Below, piece by piece: positions 34,663 through 43,903 of a DNA stretch of 64,000 nucleotides. How positions within the stretch are numbered: the first letter of the stretch is position 1; each line of letters opens with the position of its first letter. The stretch spans positions 3,038,001-3,102,000 of the forward strand of contig NZ_CP047028.1 in NCBI RefSeq assembly GCF_009796865.1, read 5' to 3'. Origin of the DNA: Formosa sp. L2A11. Its GTDB lineage: Bacteria > Bacteroidota > Bacteroidia > Flavobacteriales > Flavobacteriaceae. The notes under the pieces were generated by a model that was not told the origin of the DNA, searched no databases, and was given only the letters and a program-made list of their open reading frames with translations. A program made the position numbers and the translations under genes.

Positions 34663-35724
34663 ATGAAACAGATAGTAGCGTATACAGATTGTGTAAAAGA
34701 TATGAAATGGGACGATTTCAATTTTAATTCTATTGAAATAAAAACACTTCCGCCTCTTGAAGACCCAGAATATTACAAAAATAGTTTTACTTTTAAAGAC
34801 GCTTTACTAGAAGCTGTTCATGATTTTTCAGGACACAAAATTTTAAAATTAATTCTTGTTTCTCCCGATATTAAGGTAAGTACTAAATTTTACGTTTTTG
34901 CTTATCTTGAAGGTAAAAACATCTTGACTTTAGAGATTAAAAATACGCCTATATTTAACACCTGGTTTAATAATATAGATGGTAAAAAGAAAGAAGAGCA
35001 AGTAACATCTAAAGTATATTCCTTTGGAAGTAATCAATTTAGCTGTCAGCCCACTACAAATTTCAAAGAAGATTATATCTATAAAAATACAGGCGATTTT
35101 ATTTCAAAATTCATTCCTAATGCATTTATTGCCGAAGAATTGGCAAAAGAAAAAGTCGATTTTTTAGCACCTTTTATTCAGTTAGAAGCTAAAATTAATC
35201 TTGAAGATTTAAAGCAATCTTTTAAAGCTTTAGTTGCAGAAAAAGGATTAACATGTATGCCTCCAAAAAATAACGATGCCATATACACCAAATTTGAAAA
35301 AGAAGCTGGTTTTCCCTTTCCTTCAATAGTAAAAGCATATTTAACAATACATAATGGTTGTGAAAACACTGCTTTTATGGGTATTGAAAATATTTATGAA
35401 GAATGGAAACAATGGAAAGATATCTATGATGATTGGACGCAAGAAGAATTATTAGACACCTACACGACTAACCTAAACAAAGCATTATTAATGTACACAA
35501 CGCCGTATTGGATTCCATTTTTTAATTTACAGAATGGTAATTTCTTAGCCTTCGATTTTGCTCCAAACACAAAAGGAACTTCGGGCCAGATTATTCGTTA
35601 TGGTGCCGACCAAGAGATTGGTTATATCGAGGCCGATTCTATACATACGTTTATAAAAAGTTTGATGGGAAATCAAGGAGAAATTGAAGATAGCGAGTGG
35701 TATGGCGAACGTGTAATATGTTAA
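34663..35724 (+). CDS. Large protein with C-terminal SMI1/KNR4 (SUKH) domain
   Basis: Product of 353 residues from ATG 34663; a TTG nine bases upstream is in frame but unnecessary. Residues 1-170 form an unrecognised mixed domain. Residues 190-350 are a SUKH domain: AIYTKFEKEAGFPFPSIVKAYLTIHNG, the tryptophan-rich loop EEWKQWKDIYDDW, then YWIPFFNLQNGNFLAFDFAP and GQIIRYGAD, with a final helix. The strand pair and loop match the SUKH core also seen at 24971. Cytoplasmic. Single gene with its own operator, followed by an 84-base gap to the next unit. Confidence 0.82.
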   Translation: MKQIVAYTDCVKDMKWDDFNFNSIEIKTLPPLEDPEYYKNSFTFKDALLEAVHDFSGHKILKLILVSPDIKVSTKFYVFAYLEGKNILTLEIKNTPIFNTWFNNIDGKKKEEQVTSKVYSFGSNQFSCQPTTNFKEDYIYKNTGDFISKFIPNAFIAEELAKEKVDFLAPFIQLEAKINLEDLKQSFKALVAEKGLTCMPPKNNDAIYTKFEKEAGFPFPSIVKAYLTIHNGCENTAFMGIENIYEEWKQWKDIYDDWTQEELLDTYTTNLNKALLMYTTPYWIPFFNLQNGNFLAFDFAPNTKGTSGQIIRYGADQEIGYIEADSIHTFIKSLMGNQGEIEDSEWYGERVIC

Positions 35725-35808
35725 TTACATACACCTATTTTATTAAACACTCCCCTTACCTGAAAAAGGAATAATATATTTGAATATAATTTGAATCCAC
35801 TTAGTACA

Positions 35809-38292
35809 ATGTCTGCGATTTTTAAAGAGAAAATAGTACCAAAATTAAAGATTGAATCTTTAGACGCTTCCGAAACAAACGCATTAATTCAGGTTTTAGA
35901 ATTAATAGACTGCAAAGAAACAACCGCTTATACACAAGCAAAAAACAATATAGATGGTAAAATTACAACGCCACTATTTACAAAAACACTAGCCCAACAA
36001 CTCTACCATAATCCAGAGATTTATGCAAGCGAAAAAGAGGGATTAGAATATGTTGGTTCGTGGCTACCTTTATTAGAACAGGGATTTTTTCCTGATGAAA
36101 AAAGTAGTCTAAAATTAAAAGCGTTTCTTAGTTTTAGTCTTAGTTTTTTTCAGTCTGAAGCCATTTCAGAACCATTAAGAACTCAAGTTTTTCTAGTTTT
36201 AAAAACATTGGTGCAAAGTAAATCTGAAGCTTCTCTTACAATAACCAAATTTTTAATTCATACGGCTTTAGATATTCGCGATACACTTGGTTCTGATTTT
36301 ATTATTCAGAATTGTATCTCGCACAATATTTTAAACACAACATATAATGTATCTAATTCCGATAACGAATTTATAGCATTTCCTTTTAAAATTAACAACG
36401 ACTTTGTACAACATTTTTATGAAGGCGATTGGTATAAATTGGTAATAGATCTTCACCAAATATTGCCCGTAGGAAAAATAGAACATCCTGCTGCTTATAA
36501 TTTAATGTTACCTTGGTTTAGTACAGATTTAGCAGCATTTTATAATGAAAATTTAGAATTTGCTGTTGCTGCACAAAATGCAATTAAAGACCGTTTAATT
36601 TTTGTAGAAGAAAAAAGTTTAGAGTTATTAAATATACAAACCGCAGATGGTTTATTCCCATTAATTACAGCTTTTGGAACAAAAAAATGGGATTCAGCAG
36701 ATGTATTACTTTTTAATAATAGAGATAAAAACATTCCGCAAGAACAATTAGATGCTTCATTTATAAGATTTCTAGATTGGTTAGAAGCAGAAGGCGGAAG
36801 TCATTTTTATACACAAGCATTTCAAGTATATGGAAAGCACATTTTAAGCGATAATACCGCAAAATTACCTCTTAAATTTTTATCTTTTTGGTTTAAAAAA
36901 TGTCATCCAAAAACGCGTATTTTAAATCAAGTAGAGTTATATAACACCTTGTTTTCAAGTCTACTTAAAGAGCTTCCAAACGGAAAACTACCGGTAATGC
37001 GTATAGGAAGTCACGATTTTCAAGTCACTGGAGAATATAATATTAAAGACGTATTCCAAATTACAAATAACATAAAAGAATGGCTTGGAGATTTTATGCC
37101 ATTAGGAATTAAAGATCCTTTAAATCAATTTATAGTCCTTTCTTTTTACGATGCACGCAAGGCACTAGCAACAATAAAAGACGAAACGCACAGAGAAGCC
37201 CTACAACTCTATTTATTAGAAATGGCTTACGCTACTAGAAAAGCTTCCGAAGACATAAAAAAAAGTACTTTACCATTAATTGTACACACGCTTACAACCA
37301 TATGTACAGCGCCCGGAAATTATATTCGTGTTAACGAGATTTGGGCTTTAAAAAATATTGATCATTCTGTTTTAGAACTTTGCGAAGATTTTGCAGCAGG
37401 ACATTATGTAAATGTAAATAGACCGTTAGATCTAAACCTAATACAAACTTGGTTTAATTATTTAGGCGATTTCTATTACAGCTTAAGAGAAGAAGCGTCT
37501 TGGATTTCACAAGTTTTAAATACGCAAGGTCCACGCACTGCAAACTACTTTAATTGTTTAGAAGAAAATGTAACATTCTTTTTAGATAGAGCCATCTTCC
37601 GTATTGTTAGTATTCATAAAAAATGCAGGCTTAGAGAATCTACCAACGGTATGTTAAGTATTATTTCTAATCAAATAGAAGTGTTTTTAATGGAGTTTCT
37701 TAATGCTTTAAATGAAGACAAACTAGCCAAACAAACCGTAAAATATCTTTATGATTATAGCAGAAGTCCGATTGCCGGTCTGGACGAACAAAAAGAGCTA
37801 TTAAATGCTATAGATAAATTTTATCATTTCCACTTTGTGCAAGAACCACAAACAGAAACAAATGCACTTCTAGAACTATTAAAAACAGATGATATTGCAC
37901 TAGAATCTATTAAAATAGATGAAAAACATATTGGAAAGGTACTACATAATCTTCAAAATTATAAAACTGTAGGTATTTGCGACATACAACTTCTAGAGGT
38001 TTTAGATGAAAAAATATCTGATTTTAAAGCCTTATTGGCAGAAGACGAATTACAAACAGAAGCCAAATTCCATCAGGCACTTTATATGACCTTGCTAGAT
38101 AAAAATTTAGCACCAGGAACCGTATTAGAACCCTACGGAAACCTTTGCCGAAAATTATTTGTTCACTTAACAAAAGGCTCTAAAATGGCAAGTTCTTACA
38201 CATTAGGACTAAAAGCTATGGCTAAATCTGGTGCCTATCCAGAAACTTTAACAACCACTTTATTGCAAGTGATAGAAGATTTAAATGCTTAG
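35809..38292 (+). CDS. Large helical protein of unknown function
   Basis: Product of 827 residues from ATG 35809 (an in-frame TTG at 35791 is less likely). Helical throughout with no signal peptide, membrane segment or recognisable catalytic motif; helical pairs such as LQLYLLEMAYATRKASEDIKKSTLPLIVHTL recall alpha-solenoids. It begins a chain of tightly spaced genes: three bases to the DUF1266-like gene, then a four-base overlap with the TPR gene, then the two-component system. The promoter is unclear: TATATTTG at 35775-35782 is a perfect -7 box but lacks the regulon operator at the expected distance. Family not recognised. Confidence 0.75.
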   Translation: MSAIFKEKIVPKLKIESLDASETNALIQVLELIDCKETTAYTQAKNNIDGKITTPLFTKTLAQQLYHNPEIYASEKEGLEYVGSWLPLLEQGFFPDEKSSLKLKAFLSFSLSFFQSEAISEPLRTQVFLVLKTLVQSKSEASLTITKFLIHTALDIRDTLGSDFIIQNCISHNILNTTYNVSNSDNEFIAFPFKINNDFVQHFYEGDWYKLVIDLHQILPVGKIEHPAAYNLMLPWFSTDLAAFYNENLEFAVAAQNAIKDRLIFVEEKSLELLNIQTADGLFPLITAFGTKKWDSADVLLFNNRDKNIPQEQLDASFIRFLDWLEAEGGSHFYTQAFQVYGKHILSDNTAKLPLKFLSFWFKKCHPKTRILNQVELYNTLFSSLLKELPNGKLPVMRIGSHDFQVTGEYNIKDVFQITNNIKEWLGDFMPLGIKDPLNQFIVLSFYDARKALATIKDETHREALQLYLLEMAYATRKASEDIKKSTLPLIVHTLTTICTAPGNYIRVNEIWALKNIDHSVLELCEDFAAGHYVNVNRPLDLNLIQTWFNYLGDFYYSLREEASWISQVLNTQGPRTANYFNCLEENVTFFLDRAIFRIVSIHKKCRLRESTNGMLSIISNQIEVFLMEFLNALNEDKLAKQTVKYLYDYSRSPIAGLDEQKELLNAIDKFYHFHFVQEPQTETNALLELLKTDDIALESIKIDEKHIGKVLHNLQNYKTVGICDIQLLEVLDEKISDFKALLAEDELQTEAKFHQALYMTLLDKNLAPGTVLEPYGNLCRKLFVHLTKGSKMASSYTLGLKAMAKSGAYPETLTTTLLQVIEDLNA

Positions 38293-38295
38293 ATA

Positions 38296-38955
38296 ATGAT
38301 ACAAGAGATAACACCCACAATACAAGATCGGTTAAACCTATCTGCATTAATACTAAAAAAGAATTATCCAAAAGCAAATATATCAAGTTGGTTTGGTTTT
38401 AATATAAATAACGATTTAGAAGTAAAACACGTAAAAAGACTCTTAAAACTACACGGTGTAAAATCTGGTTTACATTTACGAAATGCTTTACAACGCTACG
38501 AAAATGGAGAAATAGCTTCTAATAGTTTTGAAAAATTGGCAGCAGAATTTCGTACCGATACCACTAGTCGTTTTGATGCAAAGTGTAATGCTCAAGAAAA
38601 CTTTAGAATTAAAAACACGTATAAGATAGTCTGGAAACACCGTTTTAATTTAAAACAAGAAAAACTATTAGGATACGAAATGGCCTATTCTATTTTTTTA
38701 ATGCGCTTAGGAGGTGTACTCGGTTTTATAAGTACAGAAGAAATGGAATTACGCTTAGAAGATATAAACGAACGTGTAAAAACAACCTTTACTAGCTGGG
38801 GAGAATTTCATAGAAATGTTTGTTTGGGAGACGAGTTTATATTAGGTGTAGCAGAACCTGACACGAGCATATTTCCGGTATCAGACACCATTTGGGGATG
38901 CTACCAACGATTGAATATAGAACATGCCGATAGGTTTAAAGAATGGAAATTATGA
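38296..38955 (+). CDS. DUF1266-like protein
   Basis: Product of 219 residues. Residues 125-190 match DUF1266: a YEMAYSIFLMRLGGVLGFIS helix corresponding to the family's D/E-x-x-R-x-x-x-L...GYI block, EEMELRLEDINERVKTTFTSWGEFHRN matching the xSWxxF/Yxx helix, and CLGDEFILG matching the closing GxxF. The N-terminal 100 residues are helical and charged. DUF1266 proteins are cytoplasmic and often accompany immunity or contact-related genes, with no known reaction. Stop codon overlaps the next start (ATGA). Confidence 0.55.
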   Translation: MIQEITPTIQDRLNLSALILKKNYPKANISSWFGFNINNDLEVKHVKRLLKLHGVKSGLHLRNALQRYENGEIASNSFEKLAAEFRTDTTSRFDAKCNAQENFRIKNTYKIVWKHRFNLKQEKLLGYEMAYSIFLMRLGGVLGFISTEEMELRLEDINERVKTTFTSWGEFHRNVCLGDEFILGVAEPDTSIFPVSDTIWGCYQRLNIEHADRFKEWKL

Positions 38956-41201
38956 GTTTATCAATACAAGAAGTTATACAACATATTGAACTTGCAGAAA
39001 ACGTTTACAAGGCACAACGTTTAGACCAAATGGAGATGCATTTATCTGCTATTCAAGAAAATTATGATGAATTAACAGAATATCCAGATTATAATGCGCG
39101 TTATTTTCGAATTTTCATGTTATATATTGGTGCTTTTGAAGAGGTAAACGTACAAATTCTACAAGAATACTTACAAGCTTTAGTAGACATACAACATGTA
39201 GAAGCATCTGATTATGAATACATCACGAGTTACTACACAGATTGTTCGGAATCTGTGTTTGAAGATGCATTAGTAAAATATCCGTACAACGAAATGCTGC
39301 ATTTAAATTATGCTTTAAAACTACAAGCAGAAGCACGTTATACAGAAGCTATTGCCATTCTTAAATACAGTCTTGAATGTTACCCTGCAATGACGGAAGC
39401 ACGGTTATTACTTTGGGAAATAGAAACGGCTAAGTTAAAAGAACTATATGCTGTAAAAGAAGAAGCAGACTGTAATGAATTGTTAGATTTAGCATCTGAA
39501 ACTCATAATTTAAAAATTTTAAAAGCGCTACAAGTAGATGACCGTTTAGATGAATCAAGAAAAAAACATGCCTTCATACAATTTGCTTTATGGAAAAATA
39601 AATCAGCCGTAATAAAAGAAAAGTGCTTTACAGAATGGAATGTTTTCGAAATAACAGACAAAACACGTCAATTATTAGCAGATTTTGGGAAAGCTTTTTT
39701 ATACTATGATTTGATTTCTCTAGTAACAAAAACACCAAGAAAACCAGTTTTTCCAGAAGAAGATTTTACAAATTTTGAAGAATATAAAGTATATATGCAT
39801 GCGCTCGCAAATTCCGGTTGGCAACATGCACAACGACAGTATTTGCTTTTAGCTACTACGGCACACTTTCATACAAAAGACAGAAATATGCTTAAAAAGT
39901 GTCTTGATGAAGGTTTAGCTATAAATAATAAGAACCCTTTATTATTAGTAATAAAAGCCAAATCTTTTTATTTTGAAGACAACTACCAAGAAGCTTCAAA
40001 GGCTTATAACGAAGCCTTTATAAACGGCCTAAGTACAAGTAATTATTTACATTATTTACTTGAAGTTAATAATAGAATAAAAAGTTGGCAAGGTATTTTA
40101 ACCATTGTAAACCAAATTCATGCTAATCAAGCTCCTATTTTAAAAAGTTTATACTTTCAAGCTCGCGCTTTAGCGATGCTACATCGTTTTGATGAGGCAC
40201 TAAATATTATAAACGATGCGCTTGAAGATTACGAATTAGCGTCCTATTCCTTTGCGCCATTACTGCTTTACTGGAGAATGATTATTAATCAGAGAAACCA
40301 TAATTATGCCGAATTTTTAAAAGATGTAAATGCAGAAATTGAATATTACAAAGTAGGTGATGACGATTATTGTAAAACCATGAATGTGTGTGTAGAAGCC
40401 CTTTTTGAAATGGGTGAATACAAAGAATGTTCCAAATATGCTATTTACAACCACAGCCAAGGAAAATTAAATCCAGTGCTTTATTCTATTCTTCAATGGA
40501 TATGTTTTTACGATAAAAGTATTCAAAAGCCTGAAAATTTAGCAACCGTTTCTGAAAACGATTTGATTCCAAACCCAACTACATTAATAGCTTTTAGAAA
40601 TAATGCATTAATTCACTGGATTTTAGGAAACCACATCGAAGCTATAGAAAATTTAGAACTTACTGCAGAACATTCTACCAATAAGGCATTTTATCTTAAA
40701 TTAGCTTTAACATGCGCTCAAGACTCATCATACATCTCCAAAAGTATGGCCATTTGCGAAAAAATTAGAACAGAACTCCCAGAAGCAAGAGATTGGAATA
40801 CAGATTATACTTATGGAAATATATTACTTATAGAAGAAAAATATGAAGAAGCACTATACACCTATAAAGACTTATTAAAAAGCTATCCTGAAGCTTCGTT
40901 CTTTAAATTTCCAAAAGATGATGACAATGTCTTGTTAAAGATGATAAAAAATGGCGAAAGAAAATGCGGAGATTATAGCGCATACATAAAATATAATGCC
41001 ATGTATTTAGGTAACGATAATCCATCTAAAAGTGCGTTAAAAGAACATTTAGAAATTGCGAAATCACAAAGTAAAGAAGACCTATTTTTACGTCATAATT
41101 TATTAGAAAACATGTCTAGATTAGGAATAAAGCTATCTGATACTGAAATACAAGCATTAAAAGAAATGAAATCTAAAATAAGAGAGACGTATTTCGTATA
41201 A
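38952..41201 (+). CDS. Cytoplasmic TPR-repeat protein
   Basis: Product of 749 residues from ATG 38952, which overlaps the previous stop as ATGA; an ATG at 38943 is also in frame. Many degenerate tetratricopeptide repeats run through it, for example ARYTEAIAILKYSLECYPAMTEARL near residue 130, DNYQEASKAYNEAFINGL near 345 and EKYEEALYTYKDLLKSYPEASF near 640. No signal peptide. TPR solenoids act as scaffolds for complexes. Between the DUF1266-like gene and the sensor kinase, 26 bases before the latter, so it is likely co-expressed with the signalling pair. Confidence 0.8.
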   Translation: MSLSIQEVIQHIELAENVYKAQRLDQMEMHLSAIQENYDELTEYPDYNARYFRIFMLYIGAFEEVNVQILQEYLQALVDIQHVEASDYEYITSYYTDCSESVFEDALVKYPYNEMLHLNYALKLQAEARYTEAIAILKYSLECYPAMTEARLLLWEIETAKLKELYAVKEEADCNELLDLASETHNLKILKALQVDDRLDESRKKHAFIQFALWKNKSAVIKEKCFTEWNVFEITDKTRQLLADFGKAFLYYDLISLVTKTPRKPVFPEEDFTNFEEYKVYMHALANSGWQHAQRQYLLLATTAHFHTKDRNMLKKCLDEGLAINNKNPLLLVIKAKSFYFEDNYQEASKAYNEAFINGLSTSNYLHYLLEVNNRIKSWQGILTIVNQIHANQAPILKSLYFQARALAMLHRFDEALNIINDALEDYELASYSFAPLLLYWRMIINQRNHNYAEFLKDVNAEIEYYKVGDDDYCKTMNVCVEALFEMGEYKECSKYAIYNHSQGKLNPVLYSILQWICFYDKSIQKPENLATVSENDLIPNPTTLIAFRNNALIHWILGNHIEAIENLELTAEHSTNKAFYLKLALTCAQDSSYISKSMAICEKIRTELPEARDWNTDYTYGNILLIEEKYEEALYTYKDLLKSYPEASFFKFPKDDDNVLLKMIKNGERKCGDYSAYIKYNAMYLGNDNPSKSALKEHLEIAKSQSKEDLFLRHNLLENMSRLGIKLSDTEIQALKEMKSKIRETYFV

Positions 41202-41227
41202 AGGTGTTAAGTTTACATTATTTATAG

Positions 41228-43204
41228 ATGAAGCAATTTAGAAGATATACAATTTTAACTTTATTCCTTTTTTTAGGAATATGTAATGTGACTCTGGCGC
41301 AAACACCAAAGAATACAACACTTCTAGATTCTTTTACTAAAGTTTATCAAAAAAATGTACAAACCAATCCGCAAACAGCAAAAAAAGCTGCTTTAAAATG
41401 GCTTGAAGAAAGTAAAAAACTTAAAATAGATTTACAAGAAGTAAGAGCACTTTATGCTTTAGGGAATTTAAGTAATATTACAGGCGATTATACAAGCACT
41501 ATAAAGCATGTAAATAAAACGATAGCATTACTAAAAAAGCTTGAATTAGAGAAAGGTATGGCTGCCTGCTATAACATTTTAGCTTCTGCACATAAAAATT
41601 TAGGAGAATATCCCAAAGCTATTGATAATTATATGCAAAGCTTAAGTTTCTCTGAAAAAACAAACAATAAAGAAGAAGAAGCAAACGCATATCAAAATAT
41701 TGCAACGTTGTATTTACTTCAAAAAGATTATAAGAAATCTGCAGAAAATTTAGATCGTGCAGCAAATCTTTTTAGAGAACTACAAGATGATGATGGAGTA
41801 CTTACCACACTTTTTAATTTTGCAAATATTTTAAAAGAAGAAGGTAAATTCGATCAAGCAAGAAAGCACTATAAAACGGTTTTAGAATACAGAGAAAAAG
41901 AAGGAAACAAGGCCGTTATAGCTTATGTAAACATTAACCTTTCGCAAATGTTATTGCAAGAAGGACGCTATCAAGAAGGTGTAGATGCTTTAAGAAAAAC
42001 ATTATCTCTTTTAGAAACCCTTCAATTTAAATCTGATATTGCTATTGTATTAAACGATTTGGGTTTATGCGAAACTAAATTAGGTCATAAAAAATCTGCA
42101 ATAAATTATTTTCAGCGCGCTTTATCTATTGGAGAAAAACAATCTTTATTAAGGTACAATTCAGACATTTACAAAAACCTATCTCAACTTTATGAAGATG
42201 AAGGAGATTTTAAAAAAGCTTTAGAATATTATCAAAAAGCAGTTACAACCGTCGCAGACCAGAACTCGTTAGATAAAGAAAAGTATGTTGCTAAAATACA
42301 AGAGCGTTACGAAACGCAATTAAAAGAAGCCAGAATACAACTTTTAGAAAAAGAAAAAAAATTAAACGAATCTGAATTACAAAAAGTAGAACTTAAAGTA
42401 AAGCGCCAACGTCTTTTTAGAAATGTTTTAATAGCGGGATTTATATTTGTTTTACTCACTTTAATAGTCTTAAGATTGTCTTATATTAAGCGTTTACGTG
42501 TGCAAAAAGAATTGAATTTGCAGCAGGAAGAAAATGCAAAACAGAAAATTAATCAAATGATAAACGATCATAAATTATCTGTTATAGAGCGTTATCAAGA
42601 AGGCCAAGATGAAGAACGCTCAAGACTAGCAAGAGAAATTCATGATGGAATTGGTAGTGATTTGGCTGGTATAAAAATAGCTTTTGAGCATTATATAGAA
42701 AACCACCAAGATAAATCGCAATCTAAAAGAATTTCTAAAGCTATTGGTAATGCGTGTATAGATGTGCGTAGTTTGTCGCATCAATTACATCCGCTTTCTT
42801 TTTCTAAAATAGGATTTACAAGTTTTTTAAGTGATTTTATAGATCAGATTACACAAAAAACACAAATAGATATTCAAACTTTTTTCTTTCCAGAAGAAGA
42901 AATAGATCAATTACCAGAAGTGCTTTTAGCAGATGCTTACCGTATTGTACAAGAATTAATTAATAACATTCTAAAACACGCCGAAGCCACGAATGCAGAT
43001 GTACAATTAACACGGCATCAAGACCATTTAAACATTGTTATTAATGATAATGGTAAAGGGTTTCAAAAAAATAAAAAATCAGGAATAGGACTTCGTAATA
43101 TTAAAGAACGACTTCACAAAGTACAAGGTTCTTTAGAGATTGATAGCAGTCCGGGGCACGGTACATCAATTACGATAGATATTCCTATAAATAAAGAATT
43201 GTGA
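41228..43204 (+). CDS. TPR-sensing histidine kinase (HisKA_3/NarX-type)
   Basis: Product of 658 residues. A signal peptide ends near residue 25 (CNVTLAQ). About seven TPR units fill residues 45-340 in the periplasm, followed by a coiled coil, one TM helix (about 398-417), a second coiled coil and the kinase. Phospho-acceptor H472 lies in SRLAREIHDGIGSDLAG. The ATPase part has the N box ELINNILKHAEA near 580 and the G boxes NDNGKGF and GIGLRNI. This is a common Bacteroidota design in which a periplasmic TPR sensor is paired with a NarL-type regulator. Overlaps the next gene by four bases (GTGA). Confidence 0.93.
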   Translation: MKQFRRYTILTLFLFLGICNVTLAQTPKNTTLLDSFTKVYQKNVQTNPQTAKKAALKWLEESKKLKIDLQEVRALYALGNLSNITGDYTSTIKHVNKTIALLKKLELEKGMAACYNILASAHKNLGEYPKAIDNYMQSLSFSEKTNNKEEEANAYQNIATLYLLQKDYKKSAENLDRAANLFRELQDDDGVLTTLFNFANILKEEGKFDQARKHYKTVLEYREKEGNKAVIAYVNINLSQMLLQEGRYQEGVDALRKTLSLLETLQFKSDIAIVLNDLGLCETKLGHKKSAINYFQRALSIGEKQSLLRYNSDIYKNLSQLYEDEGDFKKALEYYQKAVTTVADQNSLDKEKYVAKIQERYETQLKEARIQLLEKEKKLNESELQKVELKVKRQRLFRNVLIAGFIFVLLTLIVLRLSYIKRLRVQKELNLQQEENAKQKINQMINDHKLSVIERYQEGQDEERSRLAREIHDGIGSDLAGIKIAFEHYIENHQDKSQSKRISKAIGNACIDVRSLSHQLHPLSFSKIGFTSFLSDFIDQITQKTQIDIQTFFFPEEEIDQLPEVLLADAYRIVQELINNILKHAEATNADVQLTRHQDHLNIVINDNGKGFQKNKKSGIGLRNIKERLHKVQGSLEIDSSPGHGTSITIDIPINKEL

Positions 43205-43836
43205 AGAAAACAAATATTATTATTGCAGACGATCACTTAATGTTTCTTGAAGGCATAAACACCATATTAGGTGATATGGAAGAGATTGGACAAGTGCATT
43301 TAGCTACCGAAGGAAACCAAGTGATTAGATTATTAAATCAGTTTGAAATAGGCTTAATTATTAGTGACATTAGCATGCCTAAAATGGATGGTATTGAACT
43401 ACTTACAGAGATTAAGAAAAAACATAGTGACGTAAAAATTATTATGTTAAGCATGTTAGATAATCACAGAACAGTACATAAAGTAATACAAAAAGGAGCC
43501 GATGGTTTTGTTCCAAAATTTACAAGTAAAGAAGAATTACAAAAAGCAGTACGTACTGTTTTAGATAATGAACAATATTTCTCGGAGGTGATTAAACAGC
43601 GTTATATGGAAAGTGTTTTTGAACGTAAGAAATATAAAAATATAGAATTATCGCCTCGTGAAAAAGAGGTTTTATCCCTTTTAGGAGATGAGTTAACTTC
43701 TAAAGAAATTTCAGAAAAATTATTTATTTCGGTAAACACCGTAGAAACACATAGAAAAAATATTCTTTTAAAAACAGGCTCTAAAACCACTACCGGAGCC
43801 GTAAAATATGCTATAGAATCTGGTTTATTTGATTAA
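43201..43836 (+). CDS. NarL/FixJ-family response regulator
   Basis: Product of 211 residues starting at GTG 43201, overlapping the kinase stop. Receiver domain: acidic pair D10-D11 (IIADDH), phosphorylation site D56 in IISDISMPKMDG, conserved Thr/Ser and Lys further on (IIMLSMLD; GFVPKFTSKEEL). C-terminal LuxR-type HTH: LSPREKEVLSLLGDELTSKEISEKLFISVNTVETHRKNIL. It should bind DNA as a dimer on a short palindrome after phosphorylation. It is the only DNA-binding regulator encoded inside the operator-rich region, hence the best candidate for the shared 16-bp site. A terminator follows. Confidence 0.93.
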   Translation: MKKTNIIIADDHLMFLEGINTILGDMEEIGQVHLATEGNQVIRLLNQFEIGLIISDISMPKMDGIELLTEIKKKHSDVKIIMLSMLDNHRTVHKVIQKGADGFVPKFTSKEELQKAVRTVLDNEQYFSEVIKQRYMESVFERKKYKNIELSPREKEVLSLLGDELTSKEISEKLFISVNTVETHRKNILLKTGSKTTTGAVKYAIESGLFD

Positions 43837-43840
43837 TATG

Positions 43841-43874
43841 AAAATGGCTTGAATAGTAATATTCAAGCCGTTTT
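43841..43874 (+). terminator. Bidirectional terminator after the two-component system
   Basis: Stem GGCTTGAATA/TATTCAAGCC (43846-43855 with 43860-43869), four-base loop, flanked by AAAA and TTTT. It lies between the response regulator and the convergent lipoprotein gene. Confidence 0.9.
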
Positions 43875-43903
43875 ACTTATATTAAAAGTATAATAGAATT
43901 ATT

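Noticed and set aside
35757-35772. Possible regulon operator TACCTGAAAAAGGAAT before the 35809 operon
   Set aside because: Only half of the palindrome matches and no -7 box lies 22-23 bases downstream; the nearby TATATTTG is only two bases away.
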